This document shows, one piece after another, positions 42,768-50,587 of a DNA stretch of 64,000 nt (positions within the stretch are counted from its first letter, which is position 1; the number at the start of each line of letters is the position of its first letter). This DNA is from Amarobacter sp964507025 (GTDB lineage: Bacteria > Chloroflexota > Dehalococcoidia > Tepidiformales > Tepidiformaceae): contig CAZDOK010000005.1 of the NCBI GenBank assembly GCA_964507025.1, forward strand, positions 124,001 to 188,000, read 5' to 3'. The notes beneath the pieces are model-generated. The model made no database searches. It was given only the letters and a program-made list of their open reading frames with translations, and was not told the origin of the DNA. The position numbers and the translations under genes were made by a program.

Positions 42768-43610
42768 CTAACCGACCTGTGCCAGTTCGGCCAGGGTCGA
42801 CTCGTCCATTTCGAAGCTGTGCTCGGCGGTGGGGAAGGCCGCGGATTCGACCTCGCCGATGTAGGCGCGAACGGCTTCGCGGATGGTTTCGCCGATGACG
42901 GCGTACCGCTTCGCGTGGCGGAGGGTGCGCTGGTCGTCGTAGATGCCGAGGAGGTCGTGGAAGACCTGGACTTGTGCATCGCAGTGCGGGCCTGCGCCGA
43001 TCCCGATGGTTGGAACGGAGATGCGCTCGGTGACCATGCGCGCGAGGGGCGCGGGGATGGTCTCGAGCACGACGGCGAAGGCGCCGGCCTCTTCGAGGGC
43101 GCGGGCATCGTTCAGGAGCTTGGCGGCGGCGGCGGGGGTCTTCCCCTGGACCTTGTGGCCGCCGAACTGGTTGACCGATTGGGGCGTGAGGCCAAGGTGG
43201 CCCATCACGGGGATGCCGGATTCGACCATGCGGCGGACGAGTGGCGCGACGTGGCTGCCGCCCTCGAGCTTGACAGCGGTGGCGCCGCCTTCCTTCAAGA
43301 GGCGCCCGGCGTTGCGCATCGCCTCGTTCGGGTCGGCCTGGTAGCTCATGAAGGGCATATCGGCGACCACGATGGCCTTTTCGGTGCCGCGCACCACGGC
43401 GCGGGTGTGGTAGACGATATCGTCCATAGTCACGGGAACCGTGGAGTCGTAGCCGAGGACGACGCTACCGAGGGAGTCGCCCACGAGGATGATGGGGATG
43501 CCGGCCTGTTCGACGAGGCGGGCGGAGGGGTAGTCGTAGGCGGTGATCATCGCGAAGCGATGACCCTGGGCCTTCCATTCCTTGAGCTTGTGAATCGAGA
43601 TGCGTCCCAC
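42768..43610 (-). CDS. panB: 3-methyl-2-oxobutanoate hydroxymethyltransferase
   Basis: A 280-residue TIM-barrel enzyme making ketopantoate from alpha-ketoisovalerate and methylene-THF. Landmarks: ITAYDYPSARLVEQAGIPIILVGDSLGSVVLGYDSTVPVTMDDIVYHTRAV, GHLGLTPQS near 137, and VPTIGIGAGPHCDAQVQVFHDLLG near 200. Middle gene of panDBC, 21 bases after panD. Confidence 0.97.
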   Translation of the reverse strand: MGRISIHKLKEWKAQGHRFAMITAYDYPSARLVEQAGIPIILVGDSLGSVVLGYDSTVPVTMDDIVYHTRAVVRGTEKAIVVADMPFMSYQADPNEAMRNAGRLLKEGGATAVKLEGGSHVAPLVRRMVESGIPVMGHLGLTPQSVNQFGGHKVQGKTPAAAAKLLNDARALEEAGAFAVVLETIPAPLARMVTERISVPTIGIGAGPHCDAQVQVFHDLLGIYDDQRTLRHAKRYAVIGETIREAVRAYIGEVESAAFPTAEHSFEMDESTLAELAQVG

Positions 43611-43631
43611 TGTCCCTTGCCCTCCGTAGTG

Positions 43632-44033
43632 CTAGTGGGCTGCGACTGCTTCTCGCGGGTTGTGGGAGAAGCCATCGCCGTAGCTGGTGCGCTTGATGCG
43701 GTTGAAGGCATCGACATAGACCATGCGCGGCGCGAGTTCGCGCGCTTCGGCATCGGTCATCTGCTGGTAGGCGATGATGATGACGGTATCGCCACGGTGG
43801 ACCAGGTGGGCGGCGGCGCCATTGATGCAGACTTCGCCCGAGCCGCGTTCGCCCTTGATGGCGTAGGTCTCGAGGCGGGCGCCATTGGTGACATCGACGA
43901 CGTGGACTTTTTCGTACGGAAGGATCCCGGCCCCATCCATGAGGTCCGGGTCCAAGGTGATGGACCCCTCGTAGTCGAGGTTCGCCTGGGTGACGGTGGC
44001 GCGGTGGATCTTGCCACTCATCATGGTTCGCAC
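43632..44033 (-). CDS. panD: aspartate 1-decarboxylase
   Basis: A 133-residue pyruvoyl enzyme making beta-alanine. The self-cleavage Gly-Ser is in YEGSITLD near residues 23-24, preceded by KIHRATVTQANL; the NGARLETYAI segment follows. The family normally starts M-x-R-T-M, so the GTG at 44033 (giving MRTMMSGKIHRATV) is preferred; it also has AGGGGG at good spacing. The ATGs at 44024 and 44021 are alternatives. First gene of panDBC. Confidence 0.95.
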   Translation of the reverse strand: MRTMMSGKIHRATVTQANLDYEGSITLDPDLMDGAGILPYEKVHVVDVTNGARLETYAIKGERGSGEVCINGAAAHLVHRGDTVIIIAYQQMTDAEARELAPRMVYVDAFNRIKRTSYGDGFSHNPREAVAAH

Positions 44034-44229
44034 GACTGCTTCCCCCTCGGCCCCCGAACGGAACGAAAGCCCCGCTCGGAGGGAGCGGGGCACACAAGGG
44101 GTGAACCGGGTGGGCGCTAATACGCCCGAATCCTGCTCAACGACCTTGTCCGTACCGGCCACTCAGGGTCCAGGCGGACGACGTTTCGCGCGAGGGCTAT
44201 CAAGCTCGCCTTCCCAAGGGATAGACGGC
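44034..44229 (-). promoter_or_regulatory. structured leader of the panDBC operon (candidate pan RNA motif)
   Basis: A ~195-base leader lies between a good promoter and panD. On the RNA it can form a helix ACAAGG/CCUUGU enclosing a GGGCG/CGCCC hairpin, a second upstream structure beginning with a similar AAGGCG and closing with CGCCU, and a terminal hairpin GCCCCGCUC/GAGCGGGGC (44069-44091) followed by UUUCGUU. The tandem arrangement before panD is reminiscent of the 'pan' RNA motif reported from Chloroflexi and others, but I have not confirmed its consensus here. Confidence 0.5.
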
Positions 44230-44235
44230 ACCCTG

Positions 44236-44263
44236 ATCGTAGACTTCCTGCAGGGGTTGTCAA
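44236..44263 (-). promoter_or_regulatory. promoter of the panDBC operon
   Basis: Minus-strand TTGACA (44258-44263), 16-base spacer, TACGAT (44236-44241): a near-consensus sigma-70 promoter. Transcription would start near 44229. Confidence 0.75.
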
Positions 44264-44316
44264 TCCATTTTCACGTTCGGGGCGGGCGGAGTCGTGTTTC
44301 GCCGGTCCGTCCGCGC

Positions 44317-44910
44317 TTATTCGACCGTCACGGTGCCGCGCATGGTATCGGGGTGGATCGAACAGACGACGGCGTACGTCCCGGCACTCGGGAAGGTGAC
44401 GGTGTAGCTCTCTTCCTTCACGGGGGCCCCGCTCGAATAGCCGAGACTGTCAATCACCACATCGTGGAAGCCATCGCCCGACCACGACCAGGTGACCGAG
44501 CCGCCCGGTGCGATGGCAACCTTCGCGGGCGACCAGAAATAGCGGGCCGAACCCGTAACACCAACCGCGGCGCTGGCCGGGTTGTTCGCCGAAGGCGGGG
44601 GCGTGGCCGTTGCGGCAACCGTCGAGGGCGGCTGGGTCGCAGGCGGCGGGGTGGTGGTGGCCACATGGCTGATGGGCGTGGTGCCGGCACCGGCGGGGGT
44701 TGGGGTCGCGGGCACCGCCATTGTGGGAGTGGCGGTGGCAGAGACCGCAACCGGCGTGGTCTCAGGCGTTGCCCGGGGTGTGACCGCGGTCGAGATCGTG
44801 GGTGTTGGCGTGCTGGTTGGCCCGGGCGTGGCGGGGTTCTCGTCGCCTCCGCCACAGGCCGCAATAGCCAGGACGAGCGCGGAGACAAGGGGGACGAAGA
44901 CACGGTGCAT
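44317..44910 (-). CDS. cupredoxin lipoprotein (plastocyanin-like)
   Basis: A 197-residue secreted lipoprotein. The signal peptide ends in the lipobox AIAAC (Cys19). Residues 20-115 form a Thr/Pro/Ala-rich linker. The C-terminal ~80 residues are a cupredoxin with type-1 copper ligands His149 (GFHDVV), Cys183 and His186 (VVCSIH) and Met190 (DTMRG). Likely an electron carrier at the outer face of the membrane. A larger two-domain cupredoxin lies upstream on the same strand, separated by a strong hairpin. Confidence 0.88.
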   Translation of the reverse strand: MHRVFVPLVSALVLAIAACGGGDENPATPGPTSTPTPTISTAVTPRATPETTPVAVSATATPTMAVPATPTPAGAGTTPISHVATTTPPPATQPPSTVAATATPPPSANNPASAAVGVTGSARYFWSPAKVAIAPGGSVTWSWSGDGFHDVVIDSLGYSSGAPVKEESYTVTFPSAGTYAVVCSIHPDTMRGTVTVE

Positions 44911-44959
44911 GGCGGGGTTCCTTGCCGGCCACCGGGGAACGCCGGCGGACTGCAATCGA

Positions 44960-44999
44960 GAGGGGGGAACAGCGCCGGACGGGCGCCGTCTCCCCCCTC
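44960..44999 (-). terminator. terminator-like hairpin between the two cupredoxin genes
   Basis: Outer arms GAGGGGGGA / TCCCCCCTC with an inner GCGCC / GGCGC helix. It starts about 20 bases after the double-cupredoxin stop. No U-run follows. Confidence 0.6.
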
Positions 45000-45017
45000 G
45001 GTAGTCGATGGGCCGCG

Positions 45018-46127
45018 CTAGCGGCGGGCGGCGTAGGCGGCAGCGGCGGTTGCACCCATCGCGATGGCAATCATGCCCGCGATGAAGATGAGGCCGCTGG
45101 TGCCGGATTGCGAGGCGGGGGCGAGGCTATCGCCAGTGTTGGGAGCGCCGGGGGCGCCGGAGGTGACGTTGATCTTGCCCATCATGCCCTGCGAGGCATG
45201 AAGCACGCAGAGGTAGTTATAGGTGCCGGCCTTGGGGAAGGTGAAGGATGCCTTCACACCATCGGGGTACTCGAGGCCGATCATGGGGCTGACGACGAGC
45301 TTCGTTCCGTCGACCTTGGCGCCCGGGGCGTAGTTCAGCCCACCGGCGAACGGGTCCCAGTTCGCCGCTTCGGGCGGCGGTGGGCCGTTGGGGTCAAAGC
45401 CAGGCGGGGTGAAGGCGACGTCGTGAGGCGTGTGGACGTTCGAGACAAACTCGACTTCGTCGTTGATGCCGATGTTGAGGGTGGCCGGGAAGAACTGCAT
45501 CACATCGCCGACCATGAGGTCGTTCGCGCTCGAGACCATGAGGGTGTACTTCTTGCCACCGCCGGCCTTCGAAGAGATGGCGACGGGCTTGGCAGCGGCT
45601 GCGCCGGCGGCCGCCTTGAGCTCGGCGATCTGCGACGTGTAATCGGAGGCACCGCGGGCGTCGATGGAGGCCTGGTTGTCCTGCTCACCGATGCCGGGGC
45701 CCTGGACGTAGACCTTGCCGGTCATGAACGGGTGGATGAAGCAGTAGTAGTCGTAGGTGCCCTCGGTGGTGAACTTCACCGAGAACTCGGGGCCATTGGG
45801 GCCGAAGACGAGGCCAGAGTTGACGAACCCAGTGCCATCGTAGTCCACCACTGCGTCGTCGGGGTTGGTGGGCACTTCCGGGTTGCCCTGGATTGCGCCG
45901 AAGGTGACCGAGTGGGGTTCGTCCCATGGGAACGACCAGGTGATGGTGTCGCCCGCGCGGACATAGACCGAGGCGGGCAAGAAGGTGTTGACGGCGTAGC
46001 CGGTCTCGCCATCGCCGGCGCGCACTTTAAGGGTGACGGCCGCCGCCTGGACGGATGTTCCTGTCGAGGCGAAGACGGCTACCATCGCCAGCGCCAGGGC
46101 TGGCAAGGCCAGCAAGACTTTTCTCAT
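45018..46127 (-). CDS. double-cupredoxin membrane protein
   Basis: 369 residues with a Sec signal peptide (MRKVLLALPALALAMVAVFASTG...VQA), two cupredoxin domains and a C-terminal membrane anchor at about 345-366 followed by RR. Domain 1 (30-142) has ligands His72, Cys129, His132 and Met135 (CFIHPFMTG). Domain 2 (195-322) has His235, Cys307, His310 and Met315 or 316 (CVLHASQGMMG). A helical, Ala-rich spacer joins them. Both copper sites look complete. It could shuttle electrons to an oxidase or reductase. A promoter and a Crp/Fnr-like site lie upstream. Confidence 0.88.
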   Translation of the reverse strand: MRKVLLALPALALAMVAVFASTGTSVQAAAVTLKVRAGDGETGYAVNTFLPASVYVRAGDTITWSFPWDEPHSVTFGAIQGNPEVPTNPDDAVVDYDGTGFVNSGLVFGPNGPEFSVKFTTEGTYDYYCFIHPFMTGKVYVQGPGIGEQDNQASIDARGASDYTSQIAELKAAAGAAAAKPVAISSKAGGGKKYTLMVSSANDLMVGDVMQFFPATLNIGINDEVEFVSNVHTPHDVAFTPPGFDPNGPPPPEAANWDPFAGGLNYAPGAKVDGTKLVVSPMIGLEYPDGVKASFTFPKAGTYNYLCVLHASQGMMGKINVTSGAPGAPNTGDSLAPASQSGTSGLIFIAGMIAIAMGATAAAAYAARR

Positions 46128-46170
46128 GTTCCGGTGCTCCCTCCGGGTATTTGGGTTAAGACCCTTTTCG

Positions 46171-46199
46171 ACCCTACTCCTGCGGGATCACCGATTCAA
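46171..46199 (-). promoter_or_regulatory. promoter of the double-cupredoxin gene
   Basis: Minus-strand TTGAAT (46194-46199), 17-base spacer, TAGGGT (46171-46176), about 45 bases before the ATG at 46127. Confidence 0.5.
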
Positions 46200-46208
46200 T
46201 GCCATTGG

Positions 46209-46224
46209 TGTGACGTTAATCACA
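46209..46224. promoter_or_regulatory. Crp/Fnr-like operator palindrome
   Basis: TGTGA-CGTTAA-TCACA is an exact match to the TGTGA-N6-TCACA Crp consensus. Its centre lies about 52 bases upstream of the predicted transcription start of the double cupredoxin, a position compatible with activation. It is separated from the P1 peptidase stop by ~75 bases, so it belongs to the cupredoxin side. Confidence 0.6.
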
Positions 46225-46237
46225 TTCGCTAAGCGAA
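46225..46237. promoter_or_regulatory. second palindrome next to the Crp-like site
   Basis: TTCGC-TAA-GCGAA is a perfect 5-bp inverted repeat directly adjoining the Crp-like site, so a second regulator may bind here. Confidence 0.4.
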
Positions 46238-46297
46238 CTCCTCCGAAGGTCGTAGCCCCGGCGGAATGGGGCATGACGCGGGACCATGCGCGCCGGT

Positions 46298-47290
46298 TCA
46301 GGCGTGGCGCCACTCGGCGGCCGATGGTATGCCTTTGAGCCCGGTGGCGAACGCGATGCTGCGGAGGACGGCGTTTTCGACAGCCTGCGCTGCCAGCGTC
46401 CCGATGGTGAGCAGATCGTGGGGCTGGACCGTGAGCCCGCCCATGGAGATCGCGAAGGCGATGTCGCCATCGCCGTTGGTGTGCGCGGGCACGACTGCCC
46501 GGGCAAAGCCGTCGTGGGCGTGGGCCGCGACGCGCTGGAGGTGGTGGGGCTCCAGGGTGGCGTTGGTCGCGACGCAGATCAGGGTTGTGTTCTGGAGCAG
46601 CGCATCCATCTGAGCGGTGCGGCGTTCGAGCGCCTCGGGGACCGGCAGGAACTGGCCGGGTTCGCCGCGCGGCCCGGCGATACACTCGCCGGTCGCCGGG
46701 TCGAACACGGAGCCGACCGCGTTGGTTACCGCAAGCGCCCCGACGAGGATGCCGCGCGGCCCCACGAGACTGGCCGTGCCGAGGCCTCCCTTGAGCGCAT
46801 GCTCCGCACCGAGCAGCTTGCCGATGGTCGCGCCGGTGCCCGCGCCGACGGAACCCTCGGCGACGGCGCCACGGCGGGCGCGGATGGCGGCGAGGTAGCC
46901 TTCCCGCGTGCCGGGGTGGGCCAGCGGGTTGCCCAGACCGAGGTCGTACAGGACGGCGGCGGTGACGATGGGGACCTTGCGCGCGGAAGTCGGGAAGCCG
47001 ATGTCGTGCTCGGCGCACCAGCGCATCACGCCATCGGCGGCGGCCAGCCCAAATGCGCTGCCGCCAGTGAAGAGCACGGCATGGCAGCGGCGCACCATGT
47101 TCGGGAGGGCAAGCACGTCGGTCTCCCGCGTGCCCGGGGCGCCACCCCGGGCATCGACCGCGGCGGCGGTTGCCTCCGGGCAGAGAATCACCGTGCAGCC
47201 CGTGGCGTTGCGGCGATCGGTGTAGTGTCCGACGCGGATGCCCGGGACATCGGTGATGGCGTTGCGCTGGCCGTGGACGAAGGTCGTCAT
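46298..47290 (-). CDS. P1 family peptidase (DmpA/S58-like)
   Basis: A 330-residue N-terminal-nucleophile-fold protein. It starts NAITDVPGIRVGHYTDRRNATGCTVILCPEATAAAVDARGGAPGTRETD, the usual P1/S58 beginning, and contains TGGSAFGLAAADGVMRWCAEHDIGF and GALAVTNAVGSVFDPATGE. Members are aminopeptidases (DmpA, BapA) or 6-aminohexanoate oligomer hydrolases; specificity is unassigned. The autoprocessing nucleophile would lie in the C-terminal third (the TNATLEPHHLQR region). ATG at 47290, one base after the next gene's stop. Confidence 0.89.
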   Translation of the reverse strand: MTTFVHGQRNAITDVPGIRVGHYTDRRNATGCTVILCPEATAAAVDARGGAPGTRETDVLALPNMVRRCHAVLFTGGSAFGLAAADGVMRWCAEHDIGFPTSARKVPIVTAAVLYDLGLGNPLAHPGTREGYLAAIRARRGAVAEGSVGAGTGATIGKLLGAEHALKGGLGTASLVGPRGILVGALAVTNAVGSVFDPATGECIAGPRGEPGQFLPVPEALERRTAQMDALLQNTTLICVATNATLEPHHLQRVAAHAHDGFARAVVPAHTNGDGDIAFAISMGGLTVQPHDLLTIGTLAAQAVENAVLRSIAFATGLKGIPSAAEWRHA

Positions 47291-47291
47291 G

Positions 47292-47915
47292 TCAGGGCCG
47301 GCGCCCGGCCGAGCGGCGCGCATCGACGTACGACATGAGGAAACCCCGGGCGATGCCGCAAAGATCGGCGGTGACATCGGCAAGGGTGGTGGCGTCGGCT
47401 TCGGAAGTGCCGAAGCTGGAGGCGACGGGTTCGCCCGCCGCGTTGACGCCGGCGAGCCAGCACTGGTCGGGCACCTGGCGCCGATCGAGCCCGGGAATGA
47501 GGAGCATGGGATTGCCGGTTTCAGCGGCGGCCACGAGCCCGGTGAGCTCGGCGAGGTCGGGCTGGGCGCGAAGGGCGCGGGCATGATCGAGGGCATCGCC
47601 ATCGAGCGAGAGCTCGCGGACGGTCTGCTCGGGCGTGAACGTAGCCGCCTGGTGGATGAACGTGCGCCACTCCTCGACGCCAGGGAGCGGGCGGAGAAGC
47701 GACCGGGCGACCGGGTAGCGGCGGTCCGAGAGGGCGTTCCAGACCGCGACGAGACGGCGGCAGGCCTCGGCGAGCTCCTGGGCGATGAGGCCGGCGAGTA
47801 TCGCACGGTCGGCGAGCTCGGCGAAGACGAGCCGGCCGAGGGCAGCATCGGCGGCCATCTGGGGTTTGCGGACCGCGGACTTCGCGTAGGCCTCGACGAA
47901 CTCCAGCTCGCCCAT
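47292..47915 (-). CDS. hypothetical protein, about 207 aa
   Basis: A ~207-residue soluble helical protein (MGELEFVEAYAKSAVRKPQMAADAALGRLVFAELADRAILAGLIAQELAEACRRL...). The segment LIPGLDRRQVPDQCWLAGVNAAGEPVASSFG is the most distinctive. No family recognised. ATG at 47915 is used; a GTG nine codons earlier (47942) is possible. It directly precedes the P1 peptidase gene in the same run as the phosphotransferase and mutM. Confidence 0.62.
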   Translation of the reverse strand: MGELEFVEAYAKSAVRKPQMAADAALGRLVFAELADRAILAGLIAQELAEACRRLVAVWNALSDRRYPVARSLLRPLPGVEEWRTFIHQAATFTPEQTVRELSLDGDALDHARALRAQPDLAELTGLVAAAETGNPMLLIPGLDRRQVPDQCWLAGVNAAGEPVASSFGTSEADATTLADVTADLCGIARGFLMSYVDARRSAGRRP

Positions 47916-47977
47916 GTTCCCGGGGTAGGTGGAGGGGGTCACGGGCGGATTGTCGAGTCTCGCTCGAGGATTGTCGA

Positions 47978-48901
47978 TCAGGCGGGCCAGAGCGCGGCGC
48001 GGATCCCGGCTGCGATGGGCGAACTTCCGGCAGGCTGGCGGATTCCCCTCTCGATGCGACTCGCGCTCAGCTTCAGGTGGGCAGTCGCGGCATCATCGCC
48101 CAGGGTTTCGACGAGCTTGCGGGGAAGTCCGAGCAGCTCGTGGATGCCCCAGAGAATGCCGACGAGGTCGACCATGTCGACAGTCGCGGGGGCCTCCCGG
48201 CCGCGGGCGCGACCATAGGCGGCCGCCAGGGCGCGGCGCCCCGGAGCCTCGATGCCTGAGGTCAACAGAAACGCCGCGACATCGAAAAGCTGGGGGCCGT
48301 AGCCGGCGGCAGTGAAGTCGGTGAGCCACGCTCGGCCGCTGGCGAGGAGCACGTTCGCGGCGTTGCAGTTCCGGTGCGCTAGCCCGAACGGGCTCGCCAG
48401 GAGGGCCTCGCGGGCGCCGATGAGCGGCTCGCGGGCGCGTTCGCGCTCATCGGCGGTGAAGCCGAGTCGGTGGAGCGGGATGTCGTCATCCGGGAAGAGA
48501 TCGGTTGGCGCGGCGCCCCAGTCGAGCCCTTCCTTCACGGGCAGCGAATGGAAGGCGGCGAGTACCTCCATTGCCGCTTCCGCCGCGCCGGGTGGGGGTA
48601 GCAGCTGGAGTGCGGTGACGCCCTCGGGCTCGACTTCGACGGTGGCATCGCCATCAACGAACCCGAGCAATCGCGGCATCGGCTCGAAGCCCGCATTCGT
48701 GAGTGCTTCCATCACGGCTGCGTGGTTCATCGCCTCATCTGGGTCGAGCGAGCGGCGGACGATGAGGCTCCGGAGGCCGTCGGGCGTGCTAACCCGCCAG
48801 CGCTCCGGCGAGCCAGGGAGCTCACCCAGGGGCTCGACCTCGACGGGGGTATCGCCGGGGAGGCGAAGCATGATGAGGACGGGTACCGGGTCAACGAGCA
48901 T
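47978..48901 (-). CDS. phosphotransferase (aminoglycoside/choline kinase-like)
   Basis: A 307-residue APH-fold kinase-like protein. The Brenner-type motif is LAHRNCNAANVLLASGRAWLTDFTAAGYGPQLFDVAAFL: where kinases have HGD-x-x-x-x-N this reads HRNCNAANVL, with N in place of the catalytic Asp, so activity may be lost or altered. The metal-binding DF-type Asp is kept in LTDFTAAGYG. It overlaps the mutM end by 11 bases. Probably a homoserine kinase- or Fructosamine kinase-like relative, but the substrate is unknown. Confidence 0.78.
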   Translation of the reverse strand: MLVDPVPVLIMLRLPGDTPVEVEPLGELPGSPERWRVSTPDGLRSLIVRRSLDPDEAMNHAAVMEALTNAGFEPMPRLLGFVDGDATVEVEPEGVTALQLLPPPGAAEAAMEVLAAFHSLPVKEGLDWGAAPTDLFPDDDIPLHRLGFTADERERAREPLIGAREALLASPFGLAHRNCNAANVLLASGRAWLTDFTAAGYGPQLFDVAAFLLTSGIEAPGRRALAAAYGRARGREAPATVDMVDLVGILWGIHELLGLPRKLVETLGDDAATAHLKLSASRIERGIRQPAGSSPIAAGIRAALWPA

Positions 48902-49742
48902 GAGCGGCCTTCCGGATGCGGGTCTTCGGCTGGCACCTGGGACAGAAGTGGGTGGCCCGGCCGCCGACGATGGTGCGCTGGATGGACGTCCCACAGGCGT
49001 AGCAGGGCTTTCCGGTGCGGCGGAACACCTGGACGTACATGTGCTGCTGGCCGGGGTTCCCCTGGCCGTCGACGTAGTCCTTGAAGCTGGCTCCGCGGTT
49101 GGCGATGCCCCGTTCGAGCACGTTGCGGCTGGCATGGAAGAGGCGCTTCGCGGCTGCGGGGGAGAGATGGCCGGCGGGCGTATCGGGGCGGATGCGCGCT
49201 TCGTAGAGCGCCTCATCGACGTAGATGTTGCCCAGACCGGCAAAGCGCCGCTGGTCGAGCAGGACAGCCTTCACCGGGGCCGTGCGGTTCGCGAACACGG
49301 CGCGGAAATGGCGCTCGGTGAGGCCGCTATCGATGGGCTCGGGACCGAGCTTCGCGGTGACTTCGTCGGCGGACTCGTGGATGCGCCAGGTGCCGAACTT
49401 CCGCAGGTCACACCAGCGGAGGTCGTGGCCATCGTCCAGTTCGATGACGGCGCGCTGGTAGGGCTCGGCAGGGGCGTTGCGTTCGCGCCAGACGAGCCGG
49501 CCGGTCATGCGCAGGTGGGCGACGAACACCCTGCCATCGTCGAGGTTGAACAGGAGGTACTTGCCGCGCCGGCCCAGGGTGGTGATGGTGCGGCCCACCA
49601 GGTTCTCGCGGAGCGTCTCGATTGGGGCGCCGGCGAGTAGATCGATCGTGCCGGGGTCGACATCGACCGCGGCAATGCGGCGGCCAGCGACCAGCGGCTC
49701 CAGGTCGCGCCGGATCGTCTCAACCTCGGGGAGTTCAGGCAC
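48891..49742 (-). CDS. mutM: formamidopyrimidine-DNA glycosylase
   Basis: A 283-residue bifunctional glycosylase/AP lyase removing 8-oxoG. It begins PELPEVETIRRDL (Pro2 is the catalytic nucleophile after Met removal), contains GLGNIYVDEALYEARIRPD (H2TH region) and the C-terminal zinc finger CYACGTSIQRTIVGGRATHFCPRCQ. Length is normal. It heads a minus-strand run with the phosphotransferase, hypothetical and P1 peptidase genes. Confidence 0.96.
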   Translation of the reverse strand: MPELPEVETIRRDLEPLVAGRRIAAVDVDPGTIDLLAGAPIETLRENLVGRTITTLGRRGKYLLFNLDDGRVFVAHLRMTGRLVWRERNAPAEPYQRAVIELDDGHDLRWCDLRKFGTWRIHESADEVTAKLGPEPIDSGLTERHFRAVFANRTAPVKAVLLDQRRFAGLGNIYVDEALYEARIRPDTPAGHLSPAAAKRLFHASRNVLERGIANRGASFKDYVDGQGNPGQQHMYVQVFRRTGKPCYACGTSIQRTIVGGRATHFCPRCQPKTRIRKAAHAR

Positions 49743-49899
49743 GGTTCAATTGTCGATACGGGATTGTCCGTTGTCGATTTGGCTGCGCGACGACCATGGG
49801 CGATGGCCAGGGCACACGCTTCCAGCATTCCGCGGCGCATGGTTTACTTCGCGTCGTGTTTGCCGCTTGCCAGAGGCCACTCGCCACCCGGGGCCGTCC

Positions 49900-50559
49900 G
49901 TGATCACGCACCTGCAGGGGCGGCTCGCCCGCATGGATGTCGCCGGGCCGCTCGTCGAGGTGGACGTCACCGGCGTGCGCTACGAGGTGCTCGTGCCGCT
50001 CGTGCTCTGGCCCGAGTTGCAGGCGCTCGCGGGCGAGAGCGACCTGGCCGAAGGCGCTTACCCGGAGATCGGGCTGCACATCTTCTATCACGCAACGGCA
50101 AACAACCCGGTCCCGGTGCTGGTCGGCTTCCTCCGCCGCGCCGAGCGCGACTTCTTCCGCAAGTTCACCACCGTTGAGGGGATCGGCCCGGCCAAGGCGG
50201 TGAAGGCGATGAACATCTCCGTGAGCACCATCGCGCGGGCCATCGAGCAGGAAGACCGGGCGGTGCTCACCAAGCTCCCGGGCATCGGCGCGCGCGGCGC
50301 CGACAAGATCATCGCCACGTTGCGCGGGAAGGTGGTCGCCGAGGCTGCCCTGCACGATGGAGGCGTCGCGCAGCCCGTCGACGCCGCGAAGTTCGAACAG
50401 AGGCGCGTGGTTGCCGACGCGGTCGAGGCTATCTCCGCGCTGGGTTATCCGCGGGCGGATGCGAAGCGCCGGGTGGAGGAGGCTATGGCGGCGGACAGCA
50501 GCCTGAACACGCTCGAGAGCATCATGATGGCCGTGCTGCGAGGGCTCGATACCAGGTAA
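49900..50559 (+). CDS. ruvA: Holliday junction branch migration protein RuvA
   Basis: A 219-residue protein with the OB-fold start ITHLQGRLARMDVAGPLVEVDVTGVRYEVLVP, the HhH region FRKFTTVEGIGPAKAVKAMNISVSTIARAIEQEDRAVLTKLPGIGARGADKIIATLRGKV (residues ~85-145) and a C-terminal domain VADAVEAISALGYPRADAKRRVEEAM that contacts RuvB. Slightly longer than usual (~200) because of an acidic insert near residue 45. Start is GTG 49900. ruvC is located elsewhere, so the ruv genes are scattered. Confidence 0.93.
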   Translation: MITHLQGRLARMDVAGPLVEVDVTGVRYEVLVPLVLWPELQALAGESDLAEGAYPEIGLHIFYHATANNPVPVLVGFLRRAERDFFRKFTTVEGIGPAKAVKAMNISVSTIARAIEQEDRAVLTKLPGIGARGADKIIATLRGKVVAEAALHDGGVAQPVDAAKFEQRRVVADAVEAISALGYPRADAKRRVEEAMAADSSLNTLESIMMAVLRGLDTR

Positions 50560-50587
50560 ACCACCCTGCACCCGGCCATTCGCCCGG

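Noticed and set aside
41733..44120. A 795-codon open frame on the + strand antisense to panC/panB/panD
   Set aside because: It mirrors the three minus-strand genes with clear homology; its composition (Val, Asp, Gly-rich) is the usual shadow of high-GC codon use.
44041..44229. A tRNA-like look of the panD leader (GGUUCA, GAAUCC pieces)
   Set aside because: Arms do not fold into a cloverleaf with an anticodon loop; the pieces belong to the leader stems.
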